From: JAJRXR01 sp041987545
GTDB taxonomy: Bacteria > Planctomycetota > Phycisphaerae > Phycisphaerales > UBA1924
Reading direction: 5' to 3'
Length of the DNA: 64,000 bases
NCBI GenBank assembly: GCA_041987545.1
Contig: JBHIWH010000004.1
Span: forward strand, 1 to 64,000
Shown: positions 25,833-34,448 of the stretch, in pieces
Layout of the letters: every line of letters begins with the position of its first letter
Numbering within the stretch: position 1 is the first letter of the stretch
The notes under the pieces: model-generated
What the model was told of the DNA's origin: nothing
The model's database searches: none
The model's input: the letters and a program-made list of their open reading frames with translations, nothing else
Made by a program: the position numbers and the translations under genes

Positions 25833-26666
25833 TCAGGCGGCGTCCTCGGCGCTCTGCTGCTCGCCGCCGGCCTCGCCCATGCCGATGGTGCCCGCGACGC
25901 CGTCGCGGGTGACGTAGAAGAGGTTCTTGCAGATCGGGTAGGGCATGCGGCGGAAGTCGTCCTCGATGCGCCCGGAGAGGCGGTCGAGGAAGGGCTTGGG
26001 CTCGCAGGAGAGGGCGATGAACATGTCGCGGGCCGGGGTCGCGACGTAGAAGTCGCCGCCCAGTCGGGGCGCCAGCTCGCGGAAGAGGTTGGACATCAGG
26101 AGCCTGGCGGCGTCGTACCCGTCCTGCTCGGCGACGATGACGGCCTTGCCGCCCTCCTTGGACTCGATGACCTGCATCTCCATGTCCGGGGCGTACTCGT
26201 CGAGGTTGGCCCGGGCGATCTGCTCGAGCTCCTCGATGTCGATCCCCCACCTCATGACCTGCTCGGTGGTGATCGAGACGGTCATGTGGGGCAGGTCGGT
26301 GACGAAGACGACCACGGTGTCGTTGACGAAGGGGATGTGGGCGACGAGCTCCCGGGAGAGGTGCTCGAAGATCGACTCCGGCTGGATCCGGGGCATGATC
26401 CGGGGCTTGGCGAACTCGAATGGGACGTCGGTCATGTCTAGCGCGTCGCCGGCGAAGAGCTGGTCCAGGAAGTGCTCGACGATCTCCGTGCCGCGGTCCG
26501 GCTCGTGGCGGACCATGCGGTAGAGGTTCTCCAGGTCCAGGCGCCGCCCGTTGACGAGCATCTCGTGCGGGCCGGTCAACTCGATGTTGTACCCGGGCTG
26601 CAAACGGCGCACCAGGGTCGCGACCTGCTCGGCGAACGCCTCCGGCTCCATCGGCATGTGCGCCAT
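25833..26666 (-). CDS. DUF1444 (YtpQ-like, UPF0354) protein
   Basis: 277 residues. The pattern agrees with DUF1444: an N-terminal domain with LENLYRMV, then PRIMPRIQPESIFEH, the strand FVNDTVVVFVTDLPHMTVSIT, WGIDIEELEQIARANLDEYAPD, then DGYDAARLLM and FYVATPARDMFIAL. No molecular function is established for the family. The start at 26666 has GGAGGTG just upstream; a longer in-frame extension to 26774 is Pro/Arg-rich and not credible. The C-terminal ~15 residues (GEAGGEQQSAEDAA) are low-complexity. It is convergent with the flavin-reductase-like gene, only 15 bases apart. Confidence 0.75.
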   Translation of the reverse strand: MAHMPMEPEAFAEQVATLVRRLQPGYNIELTGPHEMLVNGRRLDLENLYRMVRHEPDRGTEIVEHFLDQLFAGDALDMTDVPFEFAKPRIMPRIQPESIFEHLSRELVAHIPFVNDTVVVFVTDLPHMTVSITTEQVMRWGIDIEELEQIARANLDEYAPDMEMQVIESKEGGKAVIVAEQDGYDAARLLMSNLFRELAPRLGGDFYVATPARDMFIALSCEPKPFLDRLSGRIEDDFRRMPYPICKNLFYVTRDGVAGTIGMGEAGGEQQSAEDAA

Positions 26667-26922
26667 GCCCACCTCCGTCGCTGCGGCCCCCTCCCGGGGG
26701 GCCGGGCCTCTCCTCCGCCGCGCTCCAACCGGCGGCCTGGGCTGGCCCATCGACGCGGGGCGGGGGCGGGTCAAGCGATCGGTCCCGGGCGGGCCCCCCC
26801 ACGCCCTCGCTCGCGGCGCATCCGGCCCGACCCCGACCCCCGCAACGTCCGATCTGGGTTCTGGGGGCTCCGGCGGGTCCCGGGGAGCTTCGGCGGCGGC
26901 TATCCAGAGCGCCCGCGCCCGC

Positions 26923-26952
26923 TTGGCGGCGCCTGCGAGGCCCGGCTAGAAT
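26923..26952 (+). promoter_or_regulatory. Promoter of acpP-fabF
   Basis: TTGGCG (26923-26928) and TAGAAT (26947-26952) are separated by 18 bases, about 80 bases before the acpP start. The rest of the 366-base gap (26667-27032) shows no further feature. Confidence 0.6.
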
Positions 26953-27032
26953 CGCCGCCAGTCGTCAGACAATCGGTCCCGCGGGCGTCTCCCGGGACCT
27001 GGTGCGGCGAGAGAACCCGCGGAGACACCAGC

Positions 27033-27281
27033 GTGACCGAGCAAGAGATCGAAGCAAAGGTGATCGAGATCGTGGCCGAGCAGATGGGCGCGGAGAAGGA
27101 CAAGATCAACCGCGACACGAGCTTTGTCGAGGACCTCAACGCCGACAGCCTCGACACGGTTGAGCTGGTCATGGAGTTCGAGGACGAGTTCGAGACCTCG
27201 ATCCCGGACGACCAGGCCGAGAAGATCCGGACCGTGGGCCAGGCCATCGACTTCATCAAGCAGGCCCAGGGCGTCGACTGA
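27033..27281 (+). CDS. acpP: Acyl carrier protein
   Basis: 82-residue carrier that holds growing fatty-acid chains on a phosphopantetheine arm. The attachment serine is S39 in the canonical context DLNADSLDTVELVMEFE. The four-helix pattern, acidity and length are those of primary ACPs. The start is GTG 27033 with GGAG at 27021-27024. fabF follows after 52 bases in the same direction, the common acpP-fabF pair. The other fatty-acid genes are at 56-62 kb. Confidence 0.96.
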   Translation: MTEQEIEAKVIEIVAEQMGAEKDKINRDTSFVEDLNADSLDTVELVMEFEDEFETSIPDDQAEKIRTVGQAIDFIKQAQGVD

Positions 27282-27333
27282 TCGCGCCCGCACGGGCGGG
27301 CGGGGCCGATCGGGCGCCCGCCCCGACGCACCC

Positions 27334-28626
27334 ATGAGCACCAGCAACGCATCCAGCAGCGCCCCACGCCGGGTCGTCATCACCGGCATGGGGGCGGTGA
27401 CCAATCTCGCGCACAACGCCCGGGACACCTGGGCCGCGATGCGCGAGGGACGGTCCGGGATCTCCCCGCTCGAGGAGCCGATGTTCGATCGGCACCCCGA
27501 GGAGTGGGCCGTCCGGATCGCCGGGCAGGTCAAGGGTCTGGACCCGTCGCACGTGCTGGACACGCGGGAGGCCAGGCGCCTCGACCAGACGTCCGTCTTC
27601 GGCCTCGTCGCGGCCGACGAGGCGGTCAAGATGTCGGGCCTGGACTTCGAGTCGGGCGACCACACCCGCCGGGGCGCGGTCGTGGGCTCGGGCATCGGGG
27701 GCATCCGCACGATCGAGGAGGGCATGCACGTCCTCAACGAGCGCGGGTGGACGCGGATGAGCCCGTTCACGGTGCCCCGCCTGATGGTCAACGCGGTCGC
27801 CGGCAACGTCTCGATCCGCTACCACCTGCAGGGCCCGGTGGACGCGCACGCGACGGCGTGCGCCAGCTCCGGGCACGCGATGGGGGACGCGGCCAACTAC
27901 ATCCGCGCCGGGCATGCCGACGTCATGCTCGCGGGCGGCTCGGAGGCCGCGATCACGCCCCTGTGCGTGGGCGCATTCTCGACGATGCGTGCCCTGTCCA
28001 CCCGCAACGACGAGCCCCAGAAGGCGTCGCGTCCGTTCGACAAGGACCGGGACGGGTTCGTCCTGGCCGAGGGGGCGGCGATCTTCGTGCTCGAGAGCGA
28101 GGAGCACGCCAGGGCCCGGGGCGCCCAGATCCTGGCCGAGCTGGTCGGGTTCGGGAACTCGGGCGACGCGGGGCACATCACGGCGCCGGACGAGCAGGGC
28201 TTGGGCGCCGCCCGGTCCATGCGGTGGGCGCTGGCCGACGCGGGGCTCAACGCCGAGGACATCGACTACGTCAACGCGCACGGGACGTCCACGCCCCTGG
28301 GCGACAAGGCGGAGGTCGCGGCGGTCCTGGGCGTCTTCGGCGACCGGGCCCGCAAGGCCGAGGGCAAGGTCCTGATGAGCTCGACCAAGTCGATGATCGG
28401 GCACTGCCTGGGGGCGTCGGGCGCGGTCGAGTCGATCGCGTGCATCCACGCCGTCAAGGACGGGATCATCGCCCCCACGATCAACCTGGACCAGCCCGAC
28501 GAGGGGTTCGACATCGACCTGGTCGCGGGCGACGCGCGGGAACGGCCGATCCGGTACGTGATGAACAACACGTTCGGCTTCGGCGGGCACAACGTCACGC
28601 TCATCATCGGGCGGTACGACGGCTAG
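27334..28626 (+). CDS. fabF: Beta-ketoacyl-ACP synthase II (FabF-type)
   Basis: 430-residue condensing enzyme that elongates acyl-ACP with malonyl-ACP. The Cys-His-His triad is complete: C176 in TACASSGHAMGDA, H316 in NAHGTSTPLGD, H357 in SMIGHCLGASG. The motifs GSGIGGI and NNTFGFGGHN are also present. The ATG at 27334 is preferred; the frame is open upstream through acpP in another frame. Cotranscription with acpP is likely. A small hairpin (28626-28641, 6-bp stem) follows the stop but has no U-tract. Confidence 0.94.
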   Translation: MSTSNASSSAPRRVVITGMGAVTNLAHNARDTWAAMREGRSGISPLEEPMFDRHPEEWAVRIAGQVKGLDPSHVLDTREARRLDQTSVFGLVAADEAVKMSGLDFESGDHTRRGAVVGSGIGGIRTIEEGMHVLNERGWTRMSPFTVPRLMVNAVAGNVSIRYHLQGPVDAHATACASSGHAMGDAANYIRAGHADVMLAGGSEAAITPLCVGAFSTMRALSTRNDEPQKASRPFDKDRDGFVLAEGAAIFVLESEEHARARGAQILAELVGFGNSGDAGHITAPDEQGLGAARSMRWALADAGLNAEDIDYVNAHGTSTPLGDKAEVAAVLGVFGDRARKAEGKVLMSSTKSMIGHCLGASGAVESIACIHAVKDGIIAPTINLDQPDEGFDIDLVAGDARERPIRYVMNNTFGFGGHNVTLIIGRYDG

Positions 28627-28677
28627 GCCCCCGCCGGGGCCGGGGCGCCCGGACGGCGGCCCCTCCCCGCTCCCCAT

Positions 28678-28693
28678 TGGCACACCGATTGCG
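28678..28693 (+). promoter_or_regulatory. Sigma-54 (RpoN) promoter upstream of the FliN-like gene
   Basis: TGGCAC (28678-28683) and TTGCG (28689-28693) place the invariant GG and GC pairs exactly 10 bases apart, as in the -24/-12 consensus TGGCACN5TTGCW. It lies 70 bases before the FliN-like start codon, which fits a 5' leader of about 60 bases. RpoN itself is not in the window. Confidence 0.7.
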
Positions 28694-28762
28694 GATTCCT
28701 GGGCGGGCCCTGAGTGCGCGCCGGGCGTGAAGGCCCGCCGCCGCCTCGCCGATGGAGACCGC

Positions 28763-29101
28763 ATGCCGACCCCCCTGCAGAGCGTCCTGAAGCTCGAGGT
28801 CCCGATCGTCGTCCGGCTGGGCGAGCGGGCGATGCCGACCCGCGAGGTCCTGAGCCTGGTGCCCGGGTCGATCATCGAGCTGCCCAAGAGCGCGGAGGAG
28901 GAGCTTGACGTGCTCGTCAACAACCGCCAGATCGGGGCGGGGCGGGCGGTCAAGATCGGGGAGAACTTCGGCGTCCGGGTCAGCTTCGTGGGCGCCGCCG
29001 AGACGCGCGTCCGCGCGATGGGCCCGAAGTCCGATTCCGGGGGCTCCGAGGGCGGCGAGCCGAACCTCGACGACCTGGCGGATCACCTGCTCGCGGGCTG
29101 A
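28763..29101 (+). CDS. FliN/SpoA-domain flagellar motor switch-like protein
   Basis: 112 residues from ATG 28763 (GGAG at 28754-28757). A single SpoA (FliN C-terminal) domain covers most of it: LKLEVPIVVRLGERAMPTREVLSLVPGSIIELPKSAEEELDVLVNNRQIGAGRAVKIGENFGVRV, the standard core of FliN, in which LxVPVxVxLG, GSxIELxK and VNNRxIGxGEVV are hallmarks. The last ~30 residues are Gly/Glu-rich. In flagella FliN builds the C-ring that sets rotation and takes export cargo; a type III secretion homologue is possible. No other flagellar gene is near. The upstream sigma-54 site supports flagellar control. Confidence 0.85.
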   Translation: MPTPLQSVLKLEVPIVVRLGERAMPTREVLSLVPGSIIELPKSAEEELDVLVNNRQIGAGRAVKIGENFGVRVSFVGAAETRVRAMGPKSDSGGSEGGEPNLDDLADHLLAG

Positions 29102-29113
29102 CGCCGCGGCGGC

Positions 29114-29422
29114 CTAGTCCTGGACGGCGCGCAACGCCGAGCCCGGCTCGGCGTCGGACTCGCCCGCGTCACGCTCGCGTTGGAACCGGTCGATCAGCTC
29201 GGCCAGTTCCTCCTCGGACAGCGAGGCCGCGTCGTGGTCCGCGAGGTACGCGGCCAGCTCGGGGTCGCCCCCGGTCCGCTTCGCGATGCCCTCGAGCGTC
29301 TCCTGCGTGGACTGGTCGATCTCGGCGGGGGGGAGCGGGCGGAACGACCGCCACGCGAGGAAGCCGGCGAGCAGCGCGGCGACGACAAGAAGCCCGATCA
29401 GCATTCCCTTGCTGCGGTCCAT
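29114..29422 (-). CDS. Small single-pass membrane protein, unknown
   Basis: 102 residues. One N-terminal membrane helix (GMLIGLLVVAALLAGFLAW, about 6-24), then a soluble acidic helical region (ETLEGIAKRTGGDPELAAYLADHDAASLSEEELAELIDRFQRE). No family recognised. It follows the pseudopilin at 29459 by 36 bases on the same strand, so the two are likely cotranscribed, and it may have a part in the same pilin-like assembly. This is inference. Confidence 0.7.
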   Translation of the reverse strand: MDRSKGMLIGLLVVAALLAGFLAWRSFRPLPPAEIDQSTQETLEGIAKRTGGDPELAAYLADHDAASLSEEELAELIDRFQRERDAGESDAEPGSALRAVQD

Positions 29423-29458
29423 CGTGAGACCCCTTCTCGGACGCCCGGCGGGCGCCCG

Positions 29459-30463
29459 CTAGCGGATGATGTCGCGTCCCTTGATCCCGTCGCGGGTGGC
29501 CCAGAAGAACGCGGGGTAGGCGCCCCGGTTCACCGTCGAGCCGTTCTCCAGCCCGTCCTGGTCCATGCCGTAGTTGCGGAGCAACGTCTGGGGCGGGGTC
29601 CAGTCGTCGGTGGGCGTGAACGCCTCGGCCTCGGCGGGCGTGTCCGAGTTGGCCCGGGCGTAGACCTCGGACATGTTCACGCGGGCGACGCTGCCGTCCG
29701 CGGTCGCGACCGTCGGCGTGGCCTGGGGGTTGGCCCACAGGGGCGGGAGCTCGACCTTGCCAAACGTGACGAGTTCGTTGATGCCCGGGATGACGCGGCT
29801 CTCGGTCCGCTGCCGCTGGGTGGTGTCGAACCGCTCCCAGAAGATCACCTTGTTGGACGGGAACTGCACCTCGTTGACCCGGTTGCGCCTGAACTTCGCG
29901 TTGGTGGGGTTCTGCGACGGCGCGTTCGGGCGCACGTCGTTGGCGTACCGCTCGGACGAGAACCAGCAGGTCGGCGAGTAGACGTACGAGGTGTCCCAGA
30001 TCCAGCTGTCGTAGCTGGTGTTGGGGTGCGTGATCTCGATGTCCTCGAACCGCTGCCGCGGCGCCGGGTCGGCGGGGGAGAACTGGACCTCGGAGGCCCA
30101 GTCGCCCGCGCTCAGCCACGCGCCGATGAGGCTGTACCAGTGGAAGGCGTACATCTCGGAGTACCACTGCTGCGGGCCCGTGAAGTGGAAGAGCAGCCCG
30201 GTCTCCTTGCGGACCGTCGCCCACCCGAGGATGAAGCCCTGGGCCTCGCCCCGGAAGGGGTTGATCAGCATGTCGTCGGTCTCCTGGGCGTAGAGGACCT
30301 GGACCTGCATAATCGAGCGGAGGTTGGCCTGGCTGATCAGGTTCTGGGCCGAGCGTCGGGTCTGGCCCAGCGCGGGCAGCAGGATGCCGATGAGCAGCGC
30401 GATGATCGCGATGACTACCAAAAGCTCGATCAACGTGAACGCTCGTCGCCCGGAACGTGCCAT
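29459..30463 (-). CDS. Type II secretion pseudopilin-like protein
   Basis: 334 residues. Prepilin leader MARSGRRA/FTLIELLVVIAIIALLIG; the residue before Phe is Ala rather than Gly, as in copy 2 of the tandem set, so the cut is at Ala/Phe if the annotation holds. The domain contains FPSNKVIFWERFDTTQRQ, the counterpart of FPANKVAWFEFHDRHS in the 14.7-17.6 kb copies, but the end is different (FWATRDGIKGRDIIR), still of the TRxGLxGxD type. It is a distant paralogue of that set and is probably an operon with the small membrane protein at 29114. Confidence 0.85.
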   Translation of the reverse strand: MARSGRRAFTLIELLVVIAIIALLIGILLPALGQTRRSAQNLISQANLRSIMQVQVLYAQETDDMLINPFRGEAQGFILGWATVRKETGLLFHFTGPQQWYSEMYAFHWYSLIGAWLSAGDWASEVQFSPADPAPRQRFEDIEITHPNTSYDSWIWDTSYVYSPTCWFSSERYANDVRPNAPSQNPTNAKFRRNRVNEVQFPSNKVIFWERFDTTQRQRTESRVIPGINELVTFGKVELPPLWANPQATPTVATADGSVARVNMSEVYARANSDTPAEAEAFTPTDDWTPPQTLLRNYGMDQDGLENGSTVNRGAYPAFFWATRDGIKGRDIIR

Positions 30464-30808
30464 GGGGACAACCTCGTGCTGGATGTGCTCGGCCGACAGA
30501 AGAACGCCGGCGGGTGAAGCCGCCGGGACCCGATCGGGCCCGGCCTGAGACCACGTTCGGGGCGGGCAGCCGCCCCTCGGAGAGTCTACCGACGCCTTCC
30601 CGATCCGCAACGCGGGCGCCCCGGTTCCGGTCGCGCCGCCGCAGTTTGCCCGTTCTCGGACGGTCCGCACGATCCCGCATCGGCCCCGATCGGGGCCAAT
30701 CGCCGGATCCGATCGCGGCCGGGCGTGCTCGGCGCCGATAGTCTGCGCCGTCCTCGAGAGTGGGCCCCAGAGCCCGAACACAGACCGAATACAGCCGCGA
30801 GACACCCG
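30464..30808. other. Divergent intergenic region with 16-bp palindrome
   Basis: 345 bases between divergent genes (pseudopilin and GH15 enzyme). A perfect 16-bp palindrome, GGCCCCGATCGGGGCC, lies at 30682-30697, a possible operator for a dimeric regulator. No RNA gene was seen. Confidence 0.45.
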
Positions 30809-32815
30809 ATGCCCCGCGACATCCCTGTCGGCAACGGCGACCTGCTGGTCACCTTCGATCACCTCTACCGCATCCGGGATCTGTACTTCCCCCGCGTGGG
30901 CAAGCACAACCACACGGGCGGGCACGTGCAGCGGTTCGGCGTCTGGGCCGACGGCTCGCTGGCCTGGGTCGAGGAGGAGGGCTGGACACGCGAGCTGCGG
31001 TACAAGGCCGACACGCTCGTGACCGAGGTCCGCCTGGTCCACGACAAGTTGGGGCTGGAGATCACCTGCCACGACGCCGTGGACTTCCACGAGGCCGTGC
31101 TGTTCCGGCACTTCTGCGTCCGCGACCTGAAGGGCAAGCCCCGGGACGTGCGGCTGTTCTTCCACGTGGACCTGTCGATCAACGGGTCGGCGGTCGGGGA
31201 CACGGCCAACTACGACCCGGGCACGTCCTCGGTCGTGCTGTACAAGGACGACGCGTACTTTCTGATCAACGCCTGCGACCGGCACAAGTGCGGGATCGAC
31301 CACTGGGCGATCGGCGCCAAGCGGGTCGGGGGCGCGGAGGGCACGTGGCGCGACGCCGAGGACGGGCAGCTGGGTCGCAACGCGATCAGCCAGGGCTCGG
31401 TGGACGCGACGGTCGGGTTCAACCTGATGGTGCCGGAGAACGGCGAGTCGCACGTCACCAGCTGGATCGCCTGCGGGCACTCGTACGACCAGGTGCGGAC
31501 GCTCAACGACCGGATCTGGACCAAGGGCGCCGACAAGATGCTCCAGCGGACCGAGGCGTACTGGCGCCTGTGGTGCCGCAAGGAGCCGATCGACACCTCG
31601 CCCCTGCCCGAGCCGATCCGCGACCTGTACTACCGGTCGCAGCTGATCCTGCGGACGCAGATCGACAACGGCGGGGCGATCATCGCCGCCAACGACTCGG
31701 ACATCACGCACTTCGCGGGCGACCACTACTCGTACTGCTGGATGCGGGACGGGGCGCTGGTGGCCAACGCGCTGATCCTGTCGGGCCAGAGCGAGCTGAG
31801 CCGCGCGTTCTTCCGGTTCGCCGAGCAGTGCGTGGAGGACGAGGGGTACTTCCTGCACAAGTACACGCCCGAGGGGGCGCTGGCCTCGAGCTGGCACCCC
31901 TGGATGCTCGACGGGAAGAAGATCCTCCCGATCCAGCAGGACGAGACGGCGCTGGTGCTCTGGGCCCTGCGTCGGCACTACGACAAGTTCCGCGACGTCG
32001 AGTTCATCAAGCCCCTGTACTCGCGGCTGGTCGCCAGGCCGGCCGAGTGGATGCTCTCGTACCGGGACCACAACGGGCTGCCCCAGCCCTCGTGGGACCT
32101 GTGGGAGGAGCGTCGGGGTGTGCACCTGTTCACGTGCGCGTCCACCATTGGCGCGCTGTACGCCGCGGCCCAGTTCGCCGAGGACTTCGGGGAGCCGGAC
32201 CGTGCCGTCGCGTTCCGCGAGGGCGCCGACCGGATGAAGGGCGCGGTCAGGCGGCACATGTGGCACCCGGACCGCAAGTGCTTCGCCCGGATGGCCGCCC
32301 CCCTGGACGACGGGACGTACCGCCTGGACATGACGCGGGACTCTGCGAGCTTCGCGATGTTCTCGATCGCGGGCCTCGAGCCCGACGACGAGCAGGTGCT
32401 GGCCGAGATGGCGAGCACGCGGGACCGGCTGCTGGTCAAGACCAGGGTCGGCGGGCACGCGCGGTACGAGCGAGACTACTACCACCAGGTCGAGTCCGAG
32501 GACATCGAGAACGTCCCGGGCAACCCCTGGATCATCTGCACGCTCTGGCAGGCGCAGCACGAGATCGCGACCGCGTCGAGCGTGGACGAGCTGCGGGGCG
32601 TGCTCGCGCACCTGAGCTGGTGCGTGGACCGCGCGCACGAGTCGGGCGTGCTGGCCGAGCAGTACCACCCGTACTCGGGCGAGCCGATCTCCGTCTCGCC
32701 CCTGACGTGGTCGCACGCGACGTTCGTCGTGGTGTGCGTCGAGTACCTGGAGAAGCTGGCGGCGTTGACGACCGGCGCCGAGTCGCCCGCCGCGACCAGG
32801 CAGGGCAGGGCCTGA
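30809..32815 (+). CDS. Glycoside hydrolase family 15 (glucoamylase-like)
   Basis: 668 residues. The first ~290 residues are a beta-sandwich N-terminal domain (VGNGDLLVTFDHLYRIRDLYFPRVG). The (alpha/alpha)6 catalytic domain follows, with HYSYCWMRDGALVANALI and the acid Glu in WDLWEERRGVHLFTCAS. The base-type Glu is in EQYHPYSGEPISVSPLTWSHATFV. The family removes glucose from starch, glycogen, trehalose or related substrates. There is no signal peptide, so it is intracellular, perhaps for storage glycogen or trehalose. The start is ATG 30809. The gene stands alone, with a 23-bp inverted repeat after it. Confidence 0.92.
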   Translation: MPRDIPVGNGDLLVTFDHLYRIRDLYFPRVGKHNHTGGHVQRFGVWADGSLAWVEEEGWTRELRYKADTLVTEVRLVHDKLGLEITCHDAVDFHEAVLFRHFCVRDLKGKPRDVRLFFHVDLSINGSAVGDTANYDPGTSSVVLYKDDAYFLINACDRHKCGIDHWAIGAKRVGGAEGTWRDAEDGQLGRNAISQGSVDATVGFNLMVPENGESHVTSWIACGHSYDQVRTLNDRIWTKGADKMLQRTEAYWRLWCRKEPIDTSPLPEPIRDLYYRSQLILRTQIDNGGAIIAANDSDITHFAGDHYSYCWMRDGALVANALILSGQSELSRAFFRFAEQCVEDEGYFLHKYTPEGALASSWHPWMLDGKKILPIQQDETALVLWALRRHYDKFRDVEFIKPLYSRLVARPAEWMLSYRDHNGLPQPSWDLWEERRGVHLFTCASTIGALYAAAQFAEDFGEPDRAVAFREGADRMKGAVRRHMWHPDRKCFARMAAPLDDGTYRLDMTRDSASFAMFSIAGLEPDDEQVLAEMASTRDRLLVKTRVGGHARYERDYYHQVESEDIENVPGNPWIICTLWQAQHEIATASSVDELRGVLAHLSWCVDRAHESGVLAEQYHPYSGEPISVSPLTWSHATFVVVCVEYLEKLAALTTGAESPAATRQGRA

Positions 32816-32842
32816 CCGCGGTCGCGCGGCGCCGCCCAACCG

Positions 32843-32902
32843 AGCCGCGAGCGTGAGCTCGCGAGTCATTCCCTGCGCGCTCGCGAGCTCACGCTCGCGG
32901 CT
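32843..32902. repeat. Perfect 23-bp inverted repeat between convergent genes
   Basis: Bases 32843-32865 and 32880-32902 are exact reverse complements over 23 bases, with a 14-base loop. The arms carry the words AGCCGCGAGCGTGAGC and GCTCACGCTCGCGGCT. It lies 28 bases after the GH15 stop and 18 bases before the stop of the small protein at 32920. It could be a bidirectional terminator or a REP-like repeat element. Confidence 0.9.
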
Positions 32903-32919
32903 ATGTCTCGGAGGGTGCT

Positions 32920-33201
32920 CTATCGCTTCGCGGGCCCGCCCAACTCGCCCGCCAAGCGCCCGAGACCCTCGAGGTCCCGCTCGGCCAGGACCTTCTCGAT
33001 CTTGGACTTATTCAGACCGGACCTGGCCAGCGCCTTCTCGGCCCGGGCCCAGAGCTGGGCGGTCTTCTTGTCGTTGCCGATCGCGAGGAACAGCTCGCTG
33101 ACGATCTCGCCCAGGCGCTGGGCGACGATCGTGTCCTCGTGCTGGTAGTAGCGGTCGATGATCTTCCGCTGCGTTCTGGAGTACTCGCGTCCGCCGGCCA
33201 T
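32920..33201 (-). CDS. Small conserved-looking hypothetical protein
   Basis: 93 residues, start ATG 33201, which is only 3 bases after the purM stop, so the genes are coupled. The sequence (RTQRKIIDRYYQHEDTIVAQRLGEIVSELFLAIGNDKKTAQLWARAEKALARSG) is highly charged and helical with Lys/Arg clusters. No family was recognised with certainty. Tight linkage to purM makes it a real gene. Confidence 0.75.
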   Translation of the reverse strand: MAGGREYSRTQRKIIDRYYQHEDTIVAQRLGEIVSELFLAIGNDKKTAQLWARAEKALARSGLNKSKIEKVLAERDLEGLGRLAGELGGPAKR

Positions 33202-33203
33202 GC

Positions 33204-34340
33204 CTAGCTCTTCTCGCTCTTCTTGTCGCCCTTGAGCCGGACGCGTCCTTTGCCCTTGGTGATCTTCCCGAGCCTGAAGACCGTCTCGCCCTGCTTCTCG
33301 AGGCGCCTGGCGATCGAGTCGGCGAACGTGGGGCGGACGATCAGGCAGAAGCCGACACCCATGTTGAACACGCGGGCCATCTCCTTGTCGCTCACCCCGC
33401 CGCGCTCCTGGAGGAACGGGAAGACCGGGGGCACGTCCCAAGACCCCGCGTCGAGGACCGCGTCGACCTTGTCGTGCAGCGCCCGCTCGAGATTGCCGGC
33501 CAGCCCGCCGCCGGTGACGTGGGCCATGCCGGTGACGACCTTCTTGACCTTGTACGCCCGGAGCACGCGGACGATCGGCTTGGCGTAGATCCGGGTCGGG
33601 GTCATCAGGATCTGGCCCAGGGTCTTGGCCGAGTCCCCGTTGTCACCCGAGACTTCCGGGTAGACCCTGTGCAGGTCGAGCATCGCGTGCTGGACGATGC
33701 GGCGGACGAGCGAGTACCCGTTCGAGTGGACGCCGCTCGAGGCGAGCCCCAGGACGACGTCGCCCGGCTCGACCCGCGTCGGGTCGGTGGCGCGGCTGAG
33801 CTCGACGACCCCCACGCTGAAGCCGGCCAGGTCGAACTCGCCCGGGCGGTACAGGTCGTTCATCTCGGCGGTCTCGCCACCGATCAGGGCGCAGCCGGCG
33901 ATCTCGCACCCCTTGACGATCCCCTTCATCAGCTCGGAGAGGATCGCCTGGTCCACCTTCTGGACGGCGATGTAGTCGAGGAACATCAGGGGCTCGGCGG
34001 ACTCGACGACCAGGTCGTTGACGCACATCGCGACCAGGTCGATGCCGAGGGTGTCGAAGGCGCCCAGCTCCATGCCCAGGTGGACCTTGGTGCCCACGCC
34101 GTCGGTGCAGGCGACGAGGACGGGGTCCTTGTAGTTGTGCTTGAAGAGGGACTCGTTGTAGTCGAGTCGGACGAGGCCGGCGAAGCCGCCCGGGCGGTCG
34201 AGGACGCGGGGCCCGAAGGTCCGGCGCATGCCCGCCTGGATGGAGGCGGCGAACCGGTCGCCCGCCTCGATGTCCACGCCCGAGTCGGCGTACGTCAGAC
34301 CCGCCTTGCCCGGGCCGGACCGCCCGCTCCCTTTGGCCAT
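33204..34340 (-). CDS. purM: Phosphoribosylformylglycinamidine cyclo-ligase
   Basis: 378 residues. AIR synthetase, the fifth step of purine synthesis: converts FGAM to AIR with ATP. Motifs of the family: YADSGVDIEAGDRFA, ACTDGVGTKVHLGMELG, DLVAMCVNDLVV, IGGETAEMNDLYRPGEFDLAGFSVG, and ASSGVHSNGYSLVRRIV. The C-terminal part has ARVFNMGVGFCLIV. Length is a little over the usual ~345 owing to an insertion around HAMLDLHRVYPEVSGDNGDSAKTLG and a Lys-rich tail. The start is ATG 34340. It is divergent from metK, 108 bases apart. Confidence 0.96.
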   Translation of the reverse strand: MAKGSGRSGPGKAGLTYADSGVDIEAGDRFAASIQAGMRRTFGPRVLDRPGGFAGLVRLDYNESLFKHNYKDPVLVACTDGVGTKVHLGMELGAFDTLGIDLVAMCVNDLVVESAEPLMFLDYIAVQKVDQAILSELMKGIVKGCEIAGCALIGGETAEMNDLYRPGEFDLAGFSVGVVELSRATDPTRVEPGDVVLGLASSGVHSNGYSLVRRIVQHAMLDLHRVYPEVSGDNGDSAKTLGQILMTPTRIYAKPIVRVLRAYKVKKVVTGMAHVTGGGLAGNLERALHDKVDAVLDAGSWDVPPVFPFLQERGGVSDKEMARVFNMGVGFCLIVRPTFADSIARRLEKQGETVFRLGKITKGKGRVRLKGDKKSEKS

Positions 34341-34448
34341 GCCCGGAGGATACGCCGTAGAGCGGGGGACAACTTGCCCCGCTGGCCGGCGGATTCCTGG
34401 CGGATACCATGCCCCTCGCACTCGAGAAGCCCAGCCGCAGGAGCCCGC

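Noticed and set aside
30464..32869. A long minus-strand frame upstream of the pseudopilin at 29459
   Set aside because: It is the antisense of the GH15 gene. Only the part from 30463 has a prepilin leader.
34341..34448. SAM riboswitch upstream of metK
   Set aside because: The 108-base spacer is too short and has no recognisable SAM-I, II or III core.
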